From: Streptomyces sp. NBC_00285
GTDB taxonomy: Bacteria > Actinomycetota > Actinomycetes > Streptomycetales > Streptomycetaceae
Reading direction: 5' to 3'
DNA: 64,000 nucleotides
Assembly: GCF_036174265.1 (NCBI RefSeq)
Contig: NZ_CP108055.1
Span: 3,100,001-3,164,000, forward strand
The position numbers and the translations under genes were made by a program. Numbering within the stretch: the stretch's first letter is position 1; every line of letters starts with the position of its first letter. Under the pieces are notes generated by a model. That model worked only from the letters and a program-made list of their open reading frames with translations, had not been told where the DNA came from and made no database searches. This document shows, one piece after another, positions 35,164 to 43,314 of this stretch.

Positions 35164-35987
35164 GCGCCGCAACCGCCACCGCCACCGCCACCACGATCGA
35201 CACCGACGCCCGGATCCCGCTGCGCAGCCATCTGCGTCACACCGGCGCTCTCGTCCGCCGCAACCTGCTGTGGATCCGGCAGGACCCCGAGTCGATGTTC
35301 GACGCGCTGCTGATGCCGGTCGTCTTCACCTTGCTGTTCGTGTACGTCTTCGGCGGCTCCATCGGGCAGGCCCTGGGCGGCGGACAGAGCGGATACGTGC
35401 AGTACGTCATCCCCGGCATGATCGCGATGATGAGCATGACGCTCTCGCAGGGCGTCGGCACCGGCTTCAGCCAGGACTTCAACTCCGGTGTCATGGACCG
35501 CTTCCGGTCCCTGCCGATCGGCCGCGGCTCGGTGCTGTTCGCGAAGATCTCCGTAGAACTGCTGCGGATGCTGTTCGCGACCACCGTGCTCATGATCGTC
35601 GCCGTCCTGGTCGGCTTCCACATCAACCACTGGGGCGGGCTGTTCGCGGCGGTCGGTCTGGCCACCGTGTTCGCCTCGTCGATCATGTGGGTGTTCCTCA
35701 CCCTGGGCGTGGTCCTGAAGAACGCGCAGTCCGTGCAGGCCATGGGCTTCCTGGTGCTGTTCCCGCTGCAGTTCGGCTCGTCGATCTTCGCGCCGACGAA
35801 CTCCATGCCGGGCTGGCTCGAGCACTTCACCGACTACAACCCGCTGTCCACCCTCGCCGACGCGGCCCGCGGGCTGATGGTGGGCGGCCCGGTCGCCCAC
35901 GACCTGTGGGTGACGCTCGGCTGGTCGGCGGCCATCACTGCGGTCGCGGCACCGTACGCGATCCACAAGTTCCGTACGAAGAGCTGA
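35160..35987 (+). CDS. DrrB-type ABC-2 permease
   Basis: 275-residue membrane subunit pairing with the upstream ATPase. ATG 35160 overlaps its stop. After a Thr-rich tail, HTGALVRRNLLWIRQDPESM precedes the first helix (FDALLMPVVFTLLFVYVFGG); five more helices follow, with the ABC-2 signature region around MDRFRSLPIGRGSVLFAKI. PTNSMPGWLEHFTDYNPLS is characteristic of DrrB-like permeases. Probable role is export of a hydrophobic compound. It is convergent with the SARP regulator, with only 19 bp between stops. Confidence 0.94.
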   Translation: MSAATATATATTIDTDARIPLRSHLRHTGALVRRNLLWIRQDPESMFDALLMPVVFTLLFVYVFGGSIGQALGGGQSGYVQYVIPGMIAMMSMTLSQGVGTGFSQDFNSGVMDRFRSLPIGRGSVLFAKISVELLRMLFATTVLMIVAVLVGFHINHWGGLFAAVGLATVFASSIMWVFLTLGVVLKNAQSVQAMGFLVLFPLQFGSSIFAPTNSMPGWLEHFTDYNPLSTLADAARGLMVGGPVAHDLWVTLGWSAAITAVAAPYAIHKFRTKS

Positions 35988-36006
35988 CCTTCGGGTTCGG
36001 TGCGCG

Positions 36007-39000
36007 TCACACCAGGGCGGCGGCCTCCTGCGGGGAGAGTCCGTCGCCCTCCGCGTACGCCGACTCGTAGGCGGCGTCACCGAGTACCGCGCGCAGCTCC
36101 TGCTCGGCACTGCCTCGCACGGAGCGCTCGATGGTCGTCGGGACATGGCCGGCCGGCAGCAGCACGTCCCCCGCCCTGAGACAGCGGGCGCCGTCGCCGG
36201 CCCGGGCGCCGCCCTCCGCCCCGGCGAGGGCGAGAGCGGCGGTGTGCAGGTACATGGTGCGCATATGGGGGGCGATGGTCAGGGCCAGCGGGTCCTCGGA
36301 CTTCTCCAGAGCCCGGCGGGCCAGCGTCAGGCACTCCTCGTAGCAGCCGTCCACCGCCTCCAGCCAGGCCTCCGAGCCGAGGATGAACGCGTCGAAGATG
36401 ACGAAGTGGGCGATGCCGAACTGCTCGCGCAGAAGCTTCAGTTGCTCGCGTGCCTCAGGGATGCGGCCGGTCAGGCCGAGCCGCCCGGCGAGGAACATCC
36501 GGGCGGCGGGCATCGCCTCGTTGCGGGCACCGTCCTGGTCGGCGATCACCTCGCGCAGCAGACGTTCGCCGCGCTCGGCCTCCCCGGTCTCCAGCAGCGC
36601 GCTGCCCAGCCGGGCGTTGAGCACGGACCTCTGGGCGCGGGCGCCGAGCTGTTCGGCCCGCTCGATCGCCGTCCCGTAGTCGGCGGCGGCCGCGTGCCAC
36701 TCGCCCTTGCGCTCATGGGCCTCGGCGCGCGCGGAGAACGCCTCGGCGGTGCCCCACAGGTCGCCGAGGCGCTCATAGATGTCCAGCGCCTCCTCGGCGT
36801 CCTGGATGGCGTCGCCCGCCCAGTCGGAGCGGTTGGCGAGCAGGTTCGCCCGCCACTGCAGGGCGGCGGCGAGCTCCCACTCGTAGCCCGGAGTGGCCCG
36901 GCAGGTGTCGACGGTCGCCCTGATGACGTCCCGCAGCCGGTCCATGTCCCCGGTGAGCATGATCGCGAAGAACCACAGGGAGCCCGGCATCCGGCAGGTC
37001 TGCGCCATGCCGGGCTGGTAGGTGGCGGCGATGGCACGCAGCTTCGACTGCGCGTGCTGGTTCTGCCAGGCGTCCAACTCGGTGTCCATACAGGCAAGAT
37101 GGACGAGATGGGCGCCGCGCCGGGCCTCCTCCAGAACCTCGCCGGACCACGGCGGCGGGGTGTCCGTGCAGCGCTCCCACACCGGTACGGCGGGGCGGAC
37201 GGGCTCGGTGAAGGGGTCGGGGCCGAGAGTCTGGACCTCCCGGGACCAGTTGCGGGCCTCGATACGCAGGTCGCGCATCTGCCAGTACCAGGCCAGCGAC
37301 AGGATCAGACACAGCCCTTCCTGCTCGTCGCGGTCGGCGACGGCCCGGCGCAGGGCGGTGCGCAGGTTCTCGTACTCGCGCTCCAGGCGTCCGATGGCGG
37401 CGAGTTGGCGGTGCCCGCGCAGCAACGGGTCGGTGGTGCGGGCGAGTTCGCGGTAGTACGTCAGATGCGCGCGCTCCGCGTCGGCGCGCAGGCCGGCCGT
37501 CTCGTCGAGGCGCTCCCCCGCATACTCGGCGACGGTCTCCAGGAGCCGGTAGCGCATCTCGCCGTCGCCCGAAGGGGCCGCCACGACAAGGGACTTGTCG
37601 ACGAGCGAGCCCAGCGACTCCAGGGCGGCGGGGCCGCACACGGCCTCGGCGGCCTCCAGGTCGCAGCCGCCGGCGAAGACGGACAGGCGTCGCAACACGT
37701 CCCGCTCCTCCTCGTCGAGCAGGTCCCACGACCAGTCGACGACGGCCCGCAGCGTCTGCTGCCGGGGCAGCACCGTACGGCTGCCGGAGGTGAGCAGGCG
37801 GAAGCGGTCGTCGAGACGGTCGGCGATCTGACGTGGCGTCAACATCCGCAGCCGGGCGGCGGCGAGCTCGATGCCGAGCGGCAGGCCGTCGAGACGGCGG
37901 CAGATCTCGGCGCACGCCTCGGCGTCGTCGTCGACGCGGAACCCCGGCCGGGCCGCGGTGCCCCGGTCCGCGAACAGCCGTAGCGCGACCGGCTCCGGCA
38001 GCGGCTCCACGGGGCGCAGCAACTCCCCCGGCACACCGAGGGGTTCACGGCTGGTGGCCAGCACCGTCAGCCCCGGACAGCGCTCCAGGAGTGTCTCGGC
38101 GAGACGGGCGGCCGCCTCGACGACGTGCTCGCAGTTGTCGAGGATCAGCAGCATGCGGCGCCTGCCGCAGTGCTCGGCGAGCCGCTCCACGGGGTCGTCG
38201 TGCCGGTCGCTCCCGGCGGCACGCATCGCCTCGGCACCGGCGCCGTACAGCACGGTCTCGCGGGCACCGACGGCGGTGAGCACCGCCTCCGGCACCGCGT
38301 CCGGGTCGTCGACGGGGGCGAGTTCGGCGAGCCACACCCCGTCCTGCACCGCGTGCCCCAGGGTCTCGGCGGCCTCCTGCGACAACCGGGTCTTCCCGGC
38401 CCCGCCCGGCCCGAGCAGGGTGACGAGCCGCGCGGTCGCGAGGTCACCCCGGATCGCCTCGATGTCGGCTTCCCGGCCGACGAAGGAGGTCAGCCGGGCG
38501 CGGAGGTTGCCGGGGGGTGCGGGGGCGATGGATGTGGAGGGGGTGCGGGTGCCCGGGCTCGACGAGGAGGCGGGCGGTCCGGCGTCCGGGTCGGCCGCGA
38601 GGGCGGCTGCCGGGGCGCGCAGCAACTCCCCATGCAGGGAACGCAGTTCCGGCCCCGGGTCCGCGCCGAGCCGGTCCGCGAGCAACTGCCGTACGGACTC
38701 GTACGCCGCCAGTGCCTCCGCGGTACGGCCCGTGTCGCGCAGGGCGCGCAGGCGCAGGGACTGCAGAGGCTCGTCCAGGGGGTGGGTGTCGCACAGGGCG
38801 GTGAGTTCGGGCAGGGCCCGGTCGGCGTGGCCGAGGGCGAGCGCGGCGGAGTGCCGGGCCCGGAGGGCGTCCAGGCGAAGGGCCTCGGCGCGGGCCGCCT
38901 CGGCCGTACGGTCGGGCAGGTCCGCGAGCGCCGGGCCGCGCCACAGGGCGAGGGCGTCGTCCAGGGCCACGGCCGCCTTCGCCGCGTCGCCGTCGGCCAG

Positions 39001-39339
39001 CGCCCGCGTGCCGTCACCGGCCAGCCGCTGGAAGCGGTGCAGGTCGATGTCGTCCGGCATCGCGGTCAGCCGGTACCCGCCCTCCACCGAGGCCACCGAC
39101 TCCGCCCCGAGCGCCCGCCTGAGCCGCCCCACCAGCGCCTGCACCGCGCCCGTCGCGTCGGCGGGCGGGTCGCCGTCCCACACCTCGCCCACCAGAACGC
39201 TCACCGGGACGGTACGGCCGGGCCGCAGCGCGAGAACGGTCAGCAGCGCACGCAGCCGCGCCCCGCCGACCGGGACGGACGTGCCGTCGGAACGGAGTGC
39301 CTGCGTGGTGCCGAGGATGCGATAGCGCACGGGATCCAT
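36007..39339 (-). CDS. Large SARP/AfsR-like transcriptional regulator (wHTH-BTAD-NB-ARC-TPR)
   Basis: 1110-residue regulator. Residues about 1-95 are an OmpR-type winged helix (MDPVRYRILGTTQALRSDG). Residues 97-243 are the bacterial transcriptional activation domain (IDLHRFQRLAGDG ... LGADPGPELRSLHGELL). After a Pro/Ser linker, an NB-ARC ATPase follows (SFVGREADI; P-loop GPGGAGKTRL at about 309-318; LLILDNCEH; TSREPLGVPGE). The rest is TPR-like helical repeats. ATG 39339 has a weak ribosome site. Such proteins usually activate antibiotic or exporter genes; no biosynthetic cluster is present here, so its target may be the convergent ABC exporter or something distant. From memory, S. coelicolor has a similar gene at this site. 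Confidence 0.93.
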   Translation of the reverse strand: MDPVRYRILGTTQALRSDGTSVPVGGARLRALLTVLALRPGRTVPVSVLVGEVWDGDPPADATGAVQALVGRLRRALGAESVASVEGGYRLTAMPDDIDLHRFQRLAGDGTRALADGDAAKAAVALDDALALWRGPALADLPDRTAEAARAEALRLDALRARHSAALALGHADRALPELTALCDTHPLDEPLQSLRLRALRDTGRTAEALAAYESVRQLLADRLGADPGPELRSLHGELLRAPAAALAADPDAGPPASSSSPGTRTPSTSIAPAPPGNLRARLTSFVGREADIEAIRGDLATARLVTLLGPGGAGKTRLSQEAAETLGHAVQDGVWLAELAPVDDPDAVPEAVLTAVGARETVLYGAGAEAMRAAGSDRHDDPVERLAEHCGRRRMLLILDNCEHVVEAAARLAETLLERCPGLTVLATSREPLGVPGELLRPVEPLPEPVALRLFADRGTAARPGFRVDDDAEACAEICRRLDGLPLGIELAAARLRMLTPRQIADRLDDRFRLLTSGSRTVLPRQQTLRAVVDWSWDLLDEEERDVLRRLSVFAGGCDLEAAEAVCGPAALESLGSLVDKSLVVAAPSGDGEMRYRLLETVAEYAGERLDETAGLRADAERAHLTYYRELARTTDPLLRGHRQLAAIGRLEREYENLRTALRRAVADRDEQEGLCLILSLAWYWQMRDLRIEARNWSREVQTLGPDPFTEPVRPAVPVWERCTDTPPPWSGEVLEEARRGAHLVHLACMDTELDAWQNQHAQSKLRAIAATYQPGMAQTCRMPGSLWFFAIMLTGDMDRLRDVIRATVDTCRATPGYEWELAAALQWRANLLANRSDWAGDAIQDAEEALDIYERLGDLWGTAEAFSARAEAHERKGEWHAAAADYGTAIERAEQLGARAQRSVLNARLGSALLETGEAERGERLLREVIADQDGARNEAMPAARMFLAGRLGLTGRIPEAREQLKLLREQFGIAHFVIFDAFILGSEAWLEAVDGCYEECLTLARRALEKSEDPLALTIAPHMRTMYLHTAALALAGAEGGARAGDGARCLRAGDVLLPAGHVPTTIERSVRGSAEQELRAVLGDAAYESAYAEGDGLSPQEAAALV

Positions 39340-39408
39340 TGTCTCTGGTGAGGACGGGGCCGGTCACGGGGTTTAGGGAGCGGGGTGTCGGGCGGCTGCG
39401 GGCCCGTC

Positions 39409-39433
39409 GTGGCCGGTCGCGCAGTTCCCCGCG
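39409..39433 (+). repeat. Intergenic repeat, copy 2 (variant)
   Basis: GTGGCCGGTCGCGCAGTTCC then CCGCG: one mismatch in the first 25 bases against copies 1 and 3; the GCCCCT end is missing. Confidence 0.7.
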
Positions 39434-39507
39434 GACAGCCGCGCTGGGCTCGGGCCGGGCGCCCAGGGGGGTGCCGGGTTCGGGGATCGGGCGGCTGCGG
39501 GTGCGTT

Positions 39508-39537
39508 GTGGCTGGTCGCGCAGTTCCCCGCGCCCCT
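39508..39537 (+). repeat. Intergenic repeat, copy 3
   Basis: Identical over 30 bases to 5387-5416 (core GCGCAGTTCCCCGCGCCCCT). Confidence 0.8.
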
Positions 39538-39715
39538 GGGTGGGGACGGTGGACGCGCGTGCAGACGCGTACGGCGTGAAGGGGACGGGGTGGGGGGTGT
39601 CCGCCCGCAGCGGCCGGCGTCCGTTGCAGAGCACTTCTCAAGAGGCCGAGCCGCCGGACCGAGGACGGACACCCCCCACCCCGGCCCCGACCCACAACGC
39701 ACCCTCAGGCGTAAT

Positions 39716-39735
39716 AGGGGCGCGGGGAACTGCGC
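39716..39735 (-). repeat. Intergenic repeat, copy 4 (inverse core)
   Basis: The minus strand reads GCGCAGTTCCCCGCGCCCCT exactly. With copy 3 in direct orientation 180 bp away it could form a long-range stem. Confidence 0.75.
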
Positions 39736-39885
39736 AAAAAACGCCCGCCCCCACCAACCCGCACCCGAACCCGCACCCAACACCCCCGGTCCACACGGAA
39801 CCCCCGCCCCACCGCGAGACGTTCTCACCTGTGCCCGGTACCGTCGGGCAGTCCCACCGCGCGCATGTCCAGTCCAGGGAGCCCC

Positions 39886-40686
39886 ATGACCACCGCCACC
39901 ACCCGCCACAGCGAACGGCGGATCAGCCCCGTCTTCCTCGGGATCGTCGCCGTGACGGCGGTGACGGGCTGGGCCACGTGGAGCGGCTTCGCCGAGAAGC
40001 CGGGTGTCGCCGTCTTCCTGTTCGTGACGGCCGCATGGATCGTCTCGCTGTGTCTGCACGAGTACGCACATGCGCGTACCGCCCTGCACAGCGGCGACAT
40101 CACAGTCGGTTCCAAGGGCTACCTGACCCTCAACCCGCTGAAGTACACCCACGCCCTGCTCAGCATCGTGCTCCCCGTCATCTTCGTGATCATGGGCGGC
40201 ATCGGTCTGCCCGGCGGTGCGGTCTTCATCGAACGCAACCGGATCCAGGGCCGCTGGCGGCACAGTCTGATCTCGGCGGCGGGCCCGCTGACCAACGTCC
40301 TGTTCGCCGTCGTGTGCACGGCCCCGTTCTGGCTGGACGCCCTCGACGGCGTACCGCGCGACTTCCGGTACGCCCTGGCGTTCCTCGCGCTGCTCCAGGT
40401 CTCGGCCGCGCTCCTGAACTTCCTGCCGGTGCCGGGCCTGGACGGCTACGGCGTCATCGAGCCCTGGCTGTCGTACGGCATCAAGCGCCAGGTGGAGCCC
40501 TTCGCGCCGTTCGGCCTGCTGTTCGTGTTCGCGCTGCTGTGGGTGCCGTCGGTCAACAGCGCCTTCTTCGACATCATCGACGCGATCCTCAAGAGCCTCG
40601 GGATCAGCGACCTCGACTCGTACTGCGGTCAGAACCTGTACCGGTTCTGGGAGGACACGAGCCAGTTCTGCCAGGTCAGCCAGTGA
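39886..40686 (+). CDS. M50-family (site-2 protease-like) membrane metalloprotease
   Basis: 266-residue membrane protein. ATG 39886 follows AGGGAG by four bases. Helix 2 carries the zinc site HEYAH (58-62); the third ligand is in the late motif LNFLPVPGLDGYG, equivalent to the LDG of S2P proteins. About six helices. Family members cut regulatory or anchor proteins within the membrane, although many stand-alone actinobacterial versions have no known substrate. No PDZ or CBS domain is present. Its end overlaps the convergent small membrane gene by 11 bp. It sits next to a large SARP regulator, but no transmembrane anti-sigma partner is nearby. Confidence 0.9.
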   Translation: MTTATTRHSERRISPVFLGIVAVTAVTGWATWSGFAEKPGVAVFLFVTAAWIVSLCLHEYAHARTALHSGDITVGSKGYLTLNPLKYTHALLSIVLPVIFVIMGGIGLPGGAVFIERNRIQGRWRHSLISAAGPLTNVLFAVVCTAPFWLDALDGVPRDFRYALAFLALLQVSAALLNFLPVPGLDGYGVIEPWLSYGIKRQVEPFAPFGLLFVFALLWVPSVNSAFFDIIDAILKSLGISDLDSYCGQNLYRFWEDTSQFCQVSQ

Positions 40687-40855
40687 CCGACCGGCGGATC
40701 TTCTCGCGCTTCGCGTAGTACCAGCACATGTTGGACGACAGCCCCGCCAGCAGCACCCACACGATGCCCAGCCAGCTGCCCTGGACGAAGGACACGACCG
40801 CCGCGGCGACGGCGAGGAGGCAGACGGTGAGGGCGTAGAGGGCGAGGCGGGGCAT
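40676..40855 (-). CDS. Small two-helix membrane protein
   Basis: 59 residues, MPRLALYALTVCLLAVAAAV then a short loop SFVQGSW and LGIVWVLLAGLSSNMCWYYA, ending in a basic tail KREKIRRSVTG. Start at ATG 40855, nine bases after AGGAG; a GTG two codons earlier is only three bases from that site. Its frame overlaps the M50 stop. Short conserved-looking protein of unknown role; the tnpB element is inserted in its upstream region. Confidence 0.7.
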   Translation of the reverse strand: MPRLALYALTVCLLAVAAAVVSFVQGSWLGIVWVLLAGLSSNMCWYYAKREKIRRSVTG

Positions 40856-41138
40856 TTCCACGGGCTCCTGTCAGGGGGACACTGCTGCGTTACGGCGACC
40901 AGTGTCCCCCATCGGCTCACCTCTCTTCTTGTCAGGATGCCCCGGTGTTTACGCCGGGGAGGAATGGCATCCCGGTGTTGCGGAGCGGGGAGTGCGAACG
41001 CGTGTGCCGGTAGTCGCTGGTTGGAGTGTTCATTGTGCGATCAGGGGATGGGCGTGCGGTTGTCGCACATACGGTCTCCTCACAAGACGTCGGCAGGCTG
41101 CGGCCTTCCGGTCCGGGGGTGTGGAGGGGGTGAGGGGC

Positions 41139-42371
41139 GTGGCGGGAGTGGGGGCGGTCGCACAGGCTGCCGCGCATGCCCGGTGGACGTTCCGTCTGCG
41201 GGTATCGTCCACCGCCCGCACGGCCCTGGAAGCCGAGTGGAGCCGGTGCCGGTGGGTGTGGAACGAGTGTGTCGCCAAGTCCAGGGCCGAGCACGCTTGG
41301 AACCAGCACCGGCCCGAGGGCGAGGGCAAGCGGACGTGCGGTCCCGCGCAACTCGACAAAATGCTGACCGAGGCCCGCTCCCGCACTGCGTGGCTGCGGG
41401 AGGGCTCGTCGGTTCCTCAGCAGCAGATCATCCGCGACTTCGGCAAGTCCCGTGCGAAGGCACAGAAGGACGTGCGGGATCGTCTGCCCCAGCGGCAGCG
41501 GGCCGGAATGCCCAGGTGGAAGAAGAAGCACGAGGCCGACCCAAGCCTGAACTACACGAAGCGCGGCTTCCGGCTCCAGGACGGCCTGCTGCACCTGGCG
41601 GGCAACATCGTGCTGACGGTCGTGTGGTCGCGGGACCTGCCCGCCGAACCCTCCTCCGTGCGGGTGTACCTGGACAGTGTCGGCCACTGGTACGCCTCGT
41701 TCGTCGTCCCGGCCGAAATTCAGCTGTTGCCCTCGACGGGCGCGGTAATCGGCGTCGACTGGGGCGTGAAGGAGACCGCCACCACCACCTCGGACGCCCA
41801 CGACCTCCCGCACGCCCAGCACGGCAGGAAAGCCCAGGCGAAGCTGTCGCGGTACGACCGGATGATGGCCCGCCGCAAACCCGCCAAGGGGCAGCCCGGC
41901 TCGAAGGGCTACCGCGAGGCCAGGAAGCTGCGCGCGAAGGCGTACAAGAAGGCCGCCCGGCAGCGGGAGGACACCGGTCGCAAGTGGGCCAAGAAGGTCG
42001 TCCGCGACCATGACGCGATCGCGGTGGAGGATTTCCGCCCGAGGTTCCTCGCCAAGTCCTCGATGGCCCGCAAGGCGGCCGACGCCGCCATCGGCGCGAC
42101 CAAGCAGGCCCTGACCGAGATGGGCCGCAAGCACGGGCGGGACGTCCGGCTCGTGCACCCCGCACACACCACCATGGACTGCGCGCACTGCGGAGCGAGA
42201 GCCAAGCACGCACTGCCGCTGTCAGAACGTACCTACACCTGCACCGCGTGCAGAGCCGTCTCGCCCAGAGACAAGAACTCCGCCCGCGTGATGCTCGTCC
42301 GGGCTGGTCTCAACCCGGCTGGTGTCGAGGGCGTAAGACCTCCCGGAGCGCTGCTCCAGGAGGCGGCCTGA
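41139..42371 (+). CDS. tnpB: TnpB, RNA-guided endonuclease of IS200/IS605 family
   Basis: 410-residue nuclease with an intact RuvC site: Asp207 in GVDWGVKE, Glu297 in AVEDFR and Asp378 in RDKNSARVM. The C-terminal zinc ribbon is Cys348-x2-Cys351 ... Cys368-x2-Cys371. The N-terminal part (WTFRLRVSSTARTALEAEW, WVWNECVAKS) is the OrfB helix-turn-helix/wedge region. The GTG at 41139 is one of several in-frame GTGs (41121, 41148 are alternatives). The N-terminus lacks the usual VKLLPT strand, which is kept in the 24.8-kb fragment, so the 5' end may be degenerate or start further upstream. Family members cut DNA at sites matching the right-end guide next to a target-adjacent motif, favouring retention of the element. 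Confidence 0.87.
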   Translation: MAGVGAVAQAAAHARWTFRLRVSSTARTALEAEWSRCRWVWNECVAKSRAEHAWNQHRPEGEGKRTCGPAQLDKMLTEARSRTAWLREGSSVPQQQIIRDFGKSRAKAQKDVRDRLPQRQRAGMPRWKKKHEADPSLNYTKRGFRLQDGLLHLAGNIVLTVVWSRDLPAEPSSVRVYLDSVGHWYASFVVPAEIQLLPSTGAVIGVDWGVKETATTTSDAHDLPHAQHGRKAQAKLSRYDRMMARRKPAKGQPGSKGYREARKLRAKAYKKAARQREDTGRKWAKKVVRDHDAIAVEDFRPRFLAKSSMARKAADAAIGATKQALTEMGRKHGRDVRLVHPAHTTMDCAHCGARAKHALPLSERTYTCTACRAVSPRDKNSARVMLVRAGLNPAGVEGVRPPGALLQEAA

Positions 42372-42405
42372 GCCAGGAATCCCCCTCGTTCACGAGGGGG
42401 AGGAC
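42250..42405 (+). ncRNA. Predicted omega/reRNA of TnpB (3' end of tnpB plus right end)
   Basis: In this family the guide RNA is transcribed from the end of tnpB through the right-end hairpin, and the guide is the flanking DNA. The stem CCCCCTCG/CGAGGGGG at 42381-42400 and a GAGCGCTGCTCC hairpin at about 42346-42357 fit. The guide would be the npdG 3' end from about 42406. Boundaries are inferred. Confidence 0.45.
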
Positions 42406-43122
42406 TCAAACGTCCGTGACCCGCAGCCCCGCGTGCGCCTTGTACCGGCGGTTCACCGAGATCAGGTTGGCGACCAGCGACTCGACCTGGTGGGCGTTGC
42501 GCAGCCGGCCCGCGAACACGCCGCGCATTCCGGGGATGCGGCCGGCGAGCGCCTGCACGATCTCCACGTCCGCCCGCTCCTCGCCCAGCACCATCACGTC
42601 GGTGTCGATCTCCTCGATCTCCGGGTCCTGGAGCAGCACGGCCGACAGGTGGTGGAAGGCGGCGGCGACCCGGGAGTCCGGCAGCAGGGCGGCGGCCTGC
42701 TCGGCGGCGCTGCCCTCCTCCGGCTTCAGCGCGTAGGCGCCCTTCTTGTCGAAGCCGAGCGGGTTGACGCAGTCGACGACCAGCTTGCCCGTGAGTTCCT
42801 CGCGCAGGGACTCCAGGGTCTTGCCGTGGCCGTCCCAGGGCACGGCCACGATCACGATGTCGCTGCGGCGCGCGGTCTCGGCGTTGTCGGCGCCCTCGAC
42901 GCCGTGGCCGAGTTCGTCGGCGGCGGCCTGCGCGCGGTCGGCGGCCCGCGAGCCGATGATCACCTTCTGGCCGGCCCGGGCGAGCCGGTAGGCGAGGCCC
43001 TTGCCCTGCGGGCCGGTCCCGCCGAGCACGCCGACGACGAGACCGGAGACGTCGGGGAGGTCCCACGGGTCCTTGGCGGGGGCCTTCGCGGGGGGCTGTG
43101 CAGCACTGTCGGTAGAGGTCAT
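42406..43122 (-). CDS. npdG: NADPH-dependent F420 reductase
   Basis: 238-residue cytoplasmic enzyme passing hydride between NADPH and coenzyme F420. The N-terminal Rossmann motif is VGVLGGTGPQGKGLAYRLA (31-49), then IIGSR for the NADPH phosphate, IVIVAVPWDGH and VVDCVNPLGFD. The C-terminal helix set has AFHHLSAVLLQDPE and VNRRYKAHAGLRVTDV. A Pro/Ala-rich 20-residue N-terminal extension is present. The stop codon lies six bases from the tnpB right-end hairpin, so the C-terminus may have been changed by the insertion. Start at ATG 43122; ribosome site weak. Confidence 0.92.
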   Translation of the reverse strand: MTSTDSAAQPPAKAPAKDPWDLPDVSGLVVGVLGGTGPQGKGLAYRLARAGQKVIIGSRAADRAQAAADELGHGVEGADNAETARRSDIVIVAVPWDGHGKTLESLREELTGKLVVDCVNPLGFDKKGAYALKPEEGSAAEQAAALLPDSRVAAAFHHLSAVLLQDPEIEEIDTDVMVLGEERADVEIVQALAGRIPGMRGVFAGRLRNAHQVESLVANLISVNRRYKAHAGLRVTDV

Positions 43123-43314
43123 GGGCCGACTTTACGTGCGCCCCGCCGGACCCGGCCGGTCAGGTGAGCCGCGTCACGGGGGACCCCCCGGAACGCGGTC
43201 CGCTCGCTGTCGGCGGGAACGGAGTGCGGGGGCGGGCCGTCCCCTTGCCCGGTTCGGGCGAATCCGGGGTGAACCCCGGGTCGCAGAGGGCCGTTTGCGG
43301 CAGGATGCGGCCCC

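Larger units (their letters stand above)
39340..39885. repeat. 546-bp intergenic region rich in short repeats
   Basis: No gene is supported between the SARP gene and the M50 protease. It holds three copies of the repeat also found at 5387-5416: a variant at 39409-39433, an identical 30-mer at 39508-39537 and an inverse 20-base core at 39716-39735. The first two copies are embedded in a longer near-tandem unit (each preceded by TCGGGCGGCTGCGGG), period about 99 bp. Frames through it are Arg/Pro-rich shadows. Confidence 0.75.
40933..42405 (+). mobile_element. Solo-tnpB IS200/IS605-family (IS1341-type) element
   Basis: Left end: hairpin CCCCGG(TGTTTACG)CCGGGG at 40940-40959. Right end: hairpin CCCCCTCG(TTCA)CGAGGGGG at 42381-42400. 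Between them is one tnpB and no tnpA. A matching left end occurs in the truncated copy at 24848-25060. Ends are placed to within about 10 bp; this family makes no target duplication. The right end abuts the npdG stop codon. Confidence 0.8.

Noticed and set aside
36007..39339. Secondary-metabolite cluster around the SARP regulator
   Set aside because: No synthase, synthetase or tailoring genes are in the window; the regulator alone does not define a cluster.
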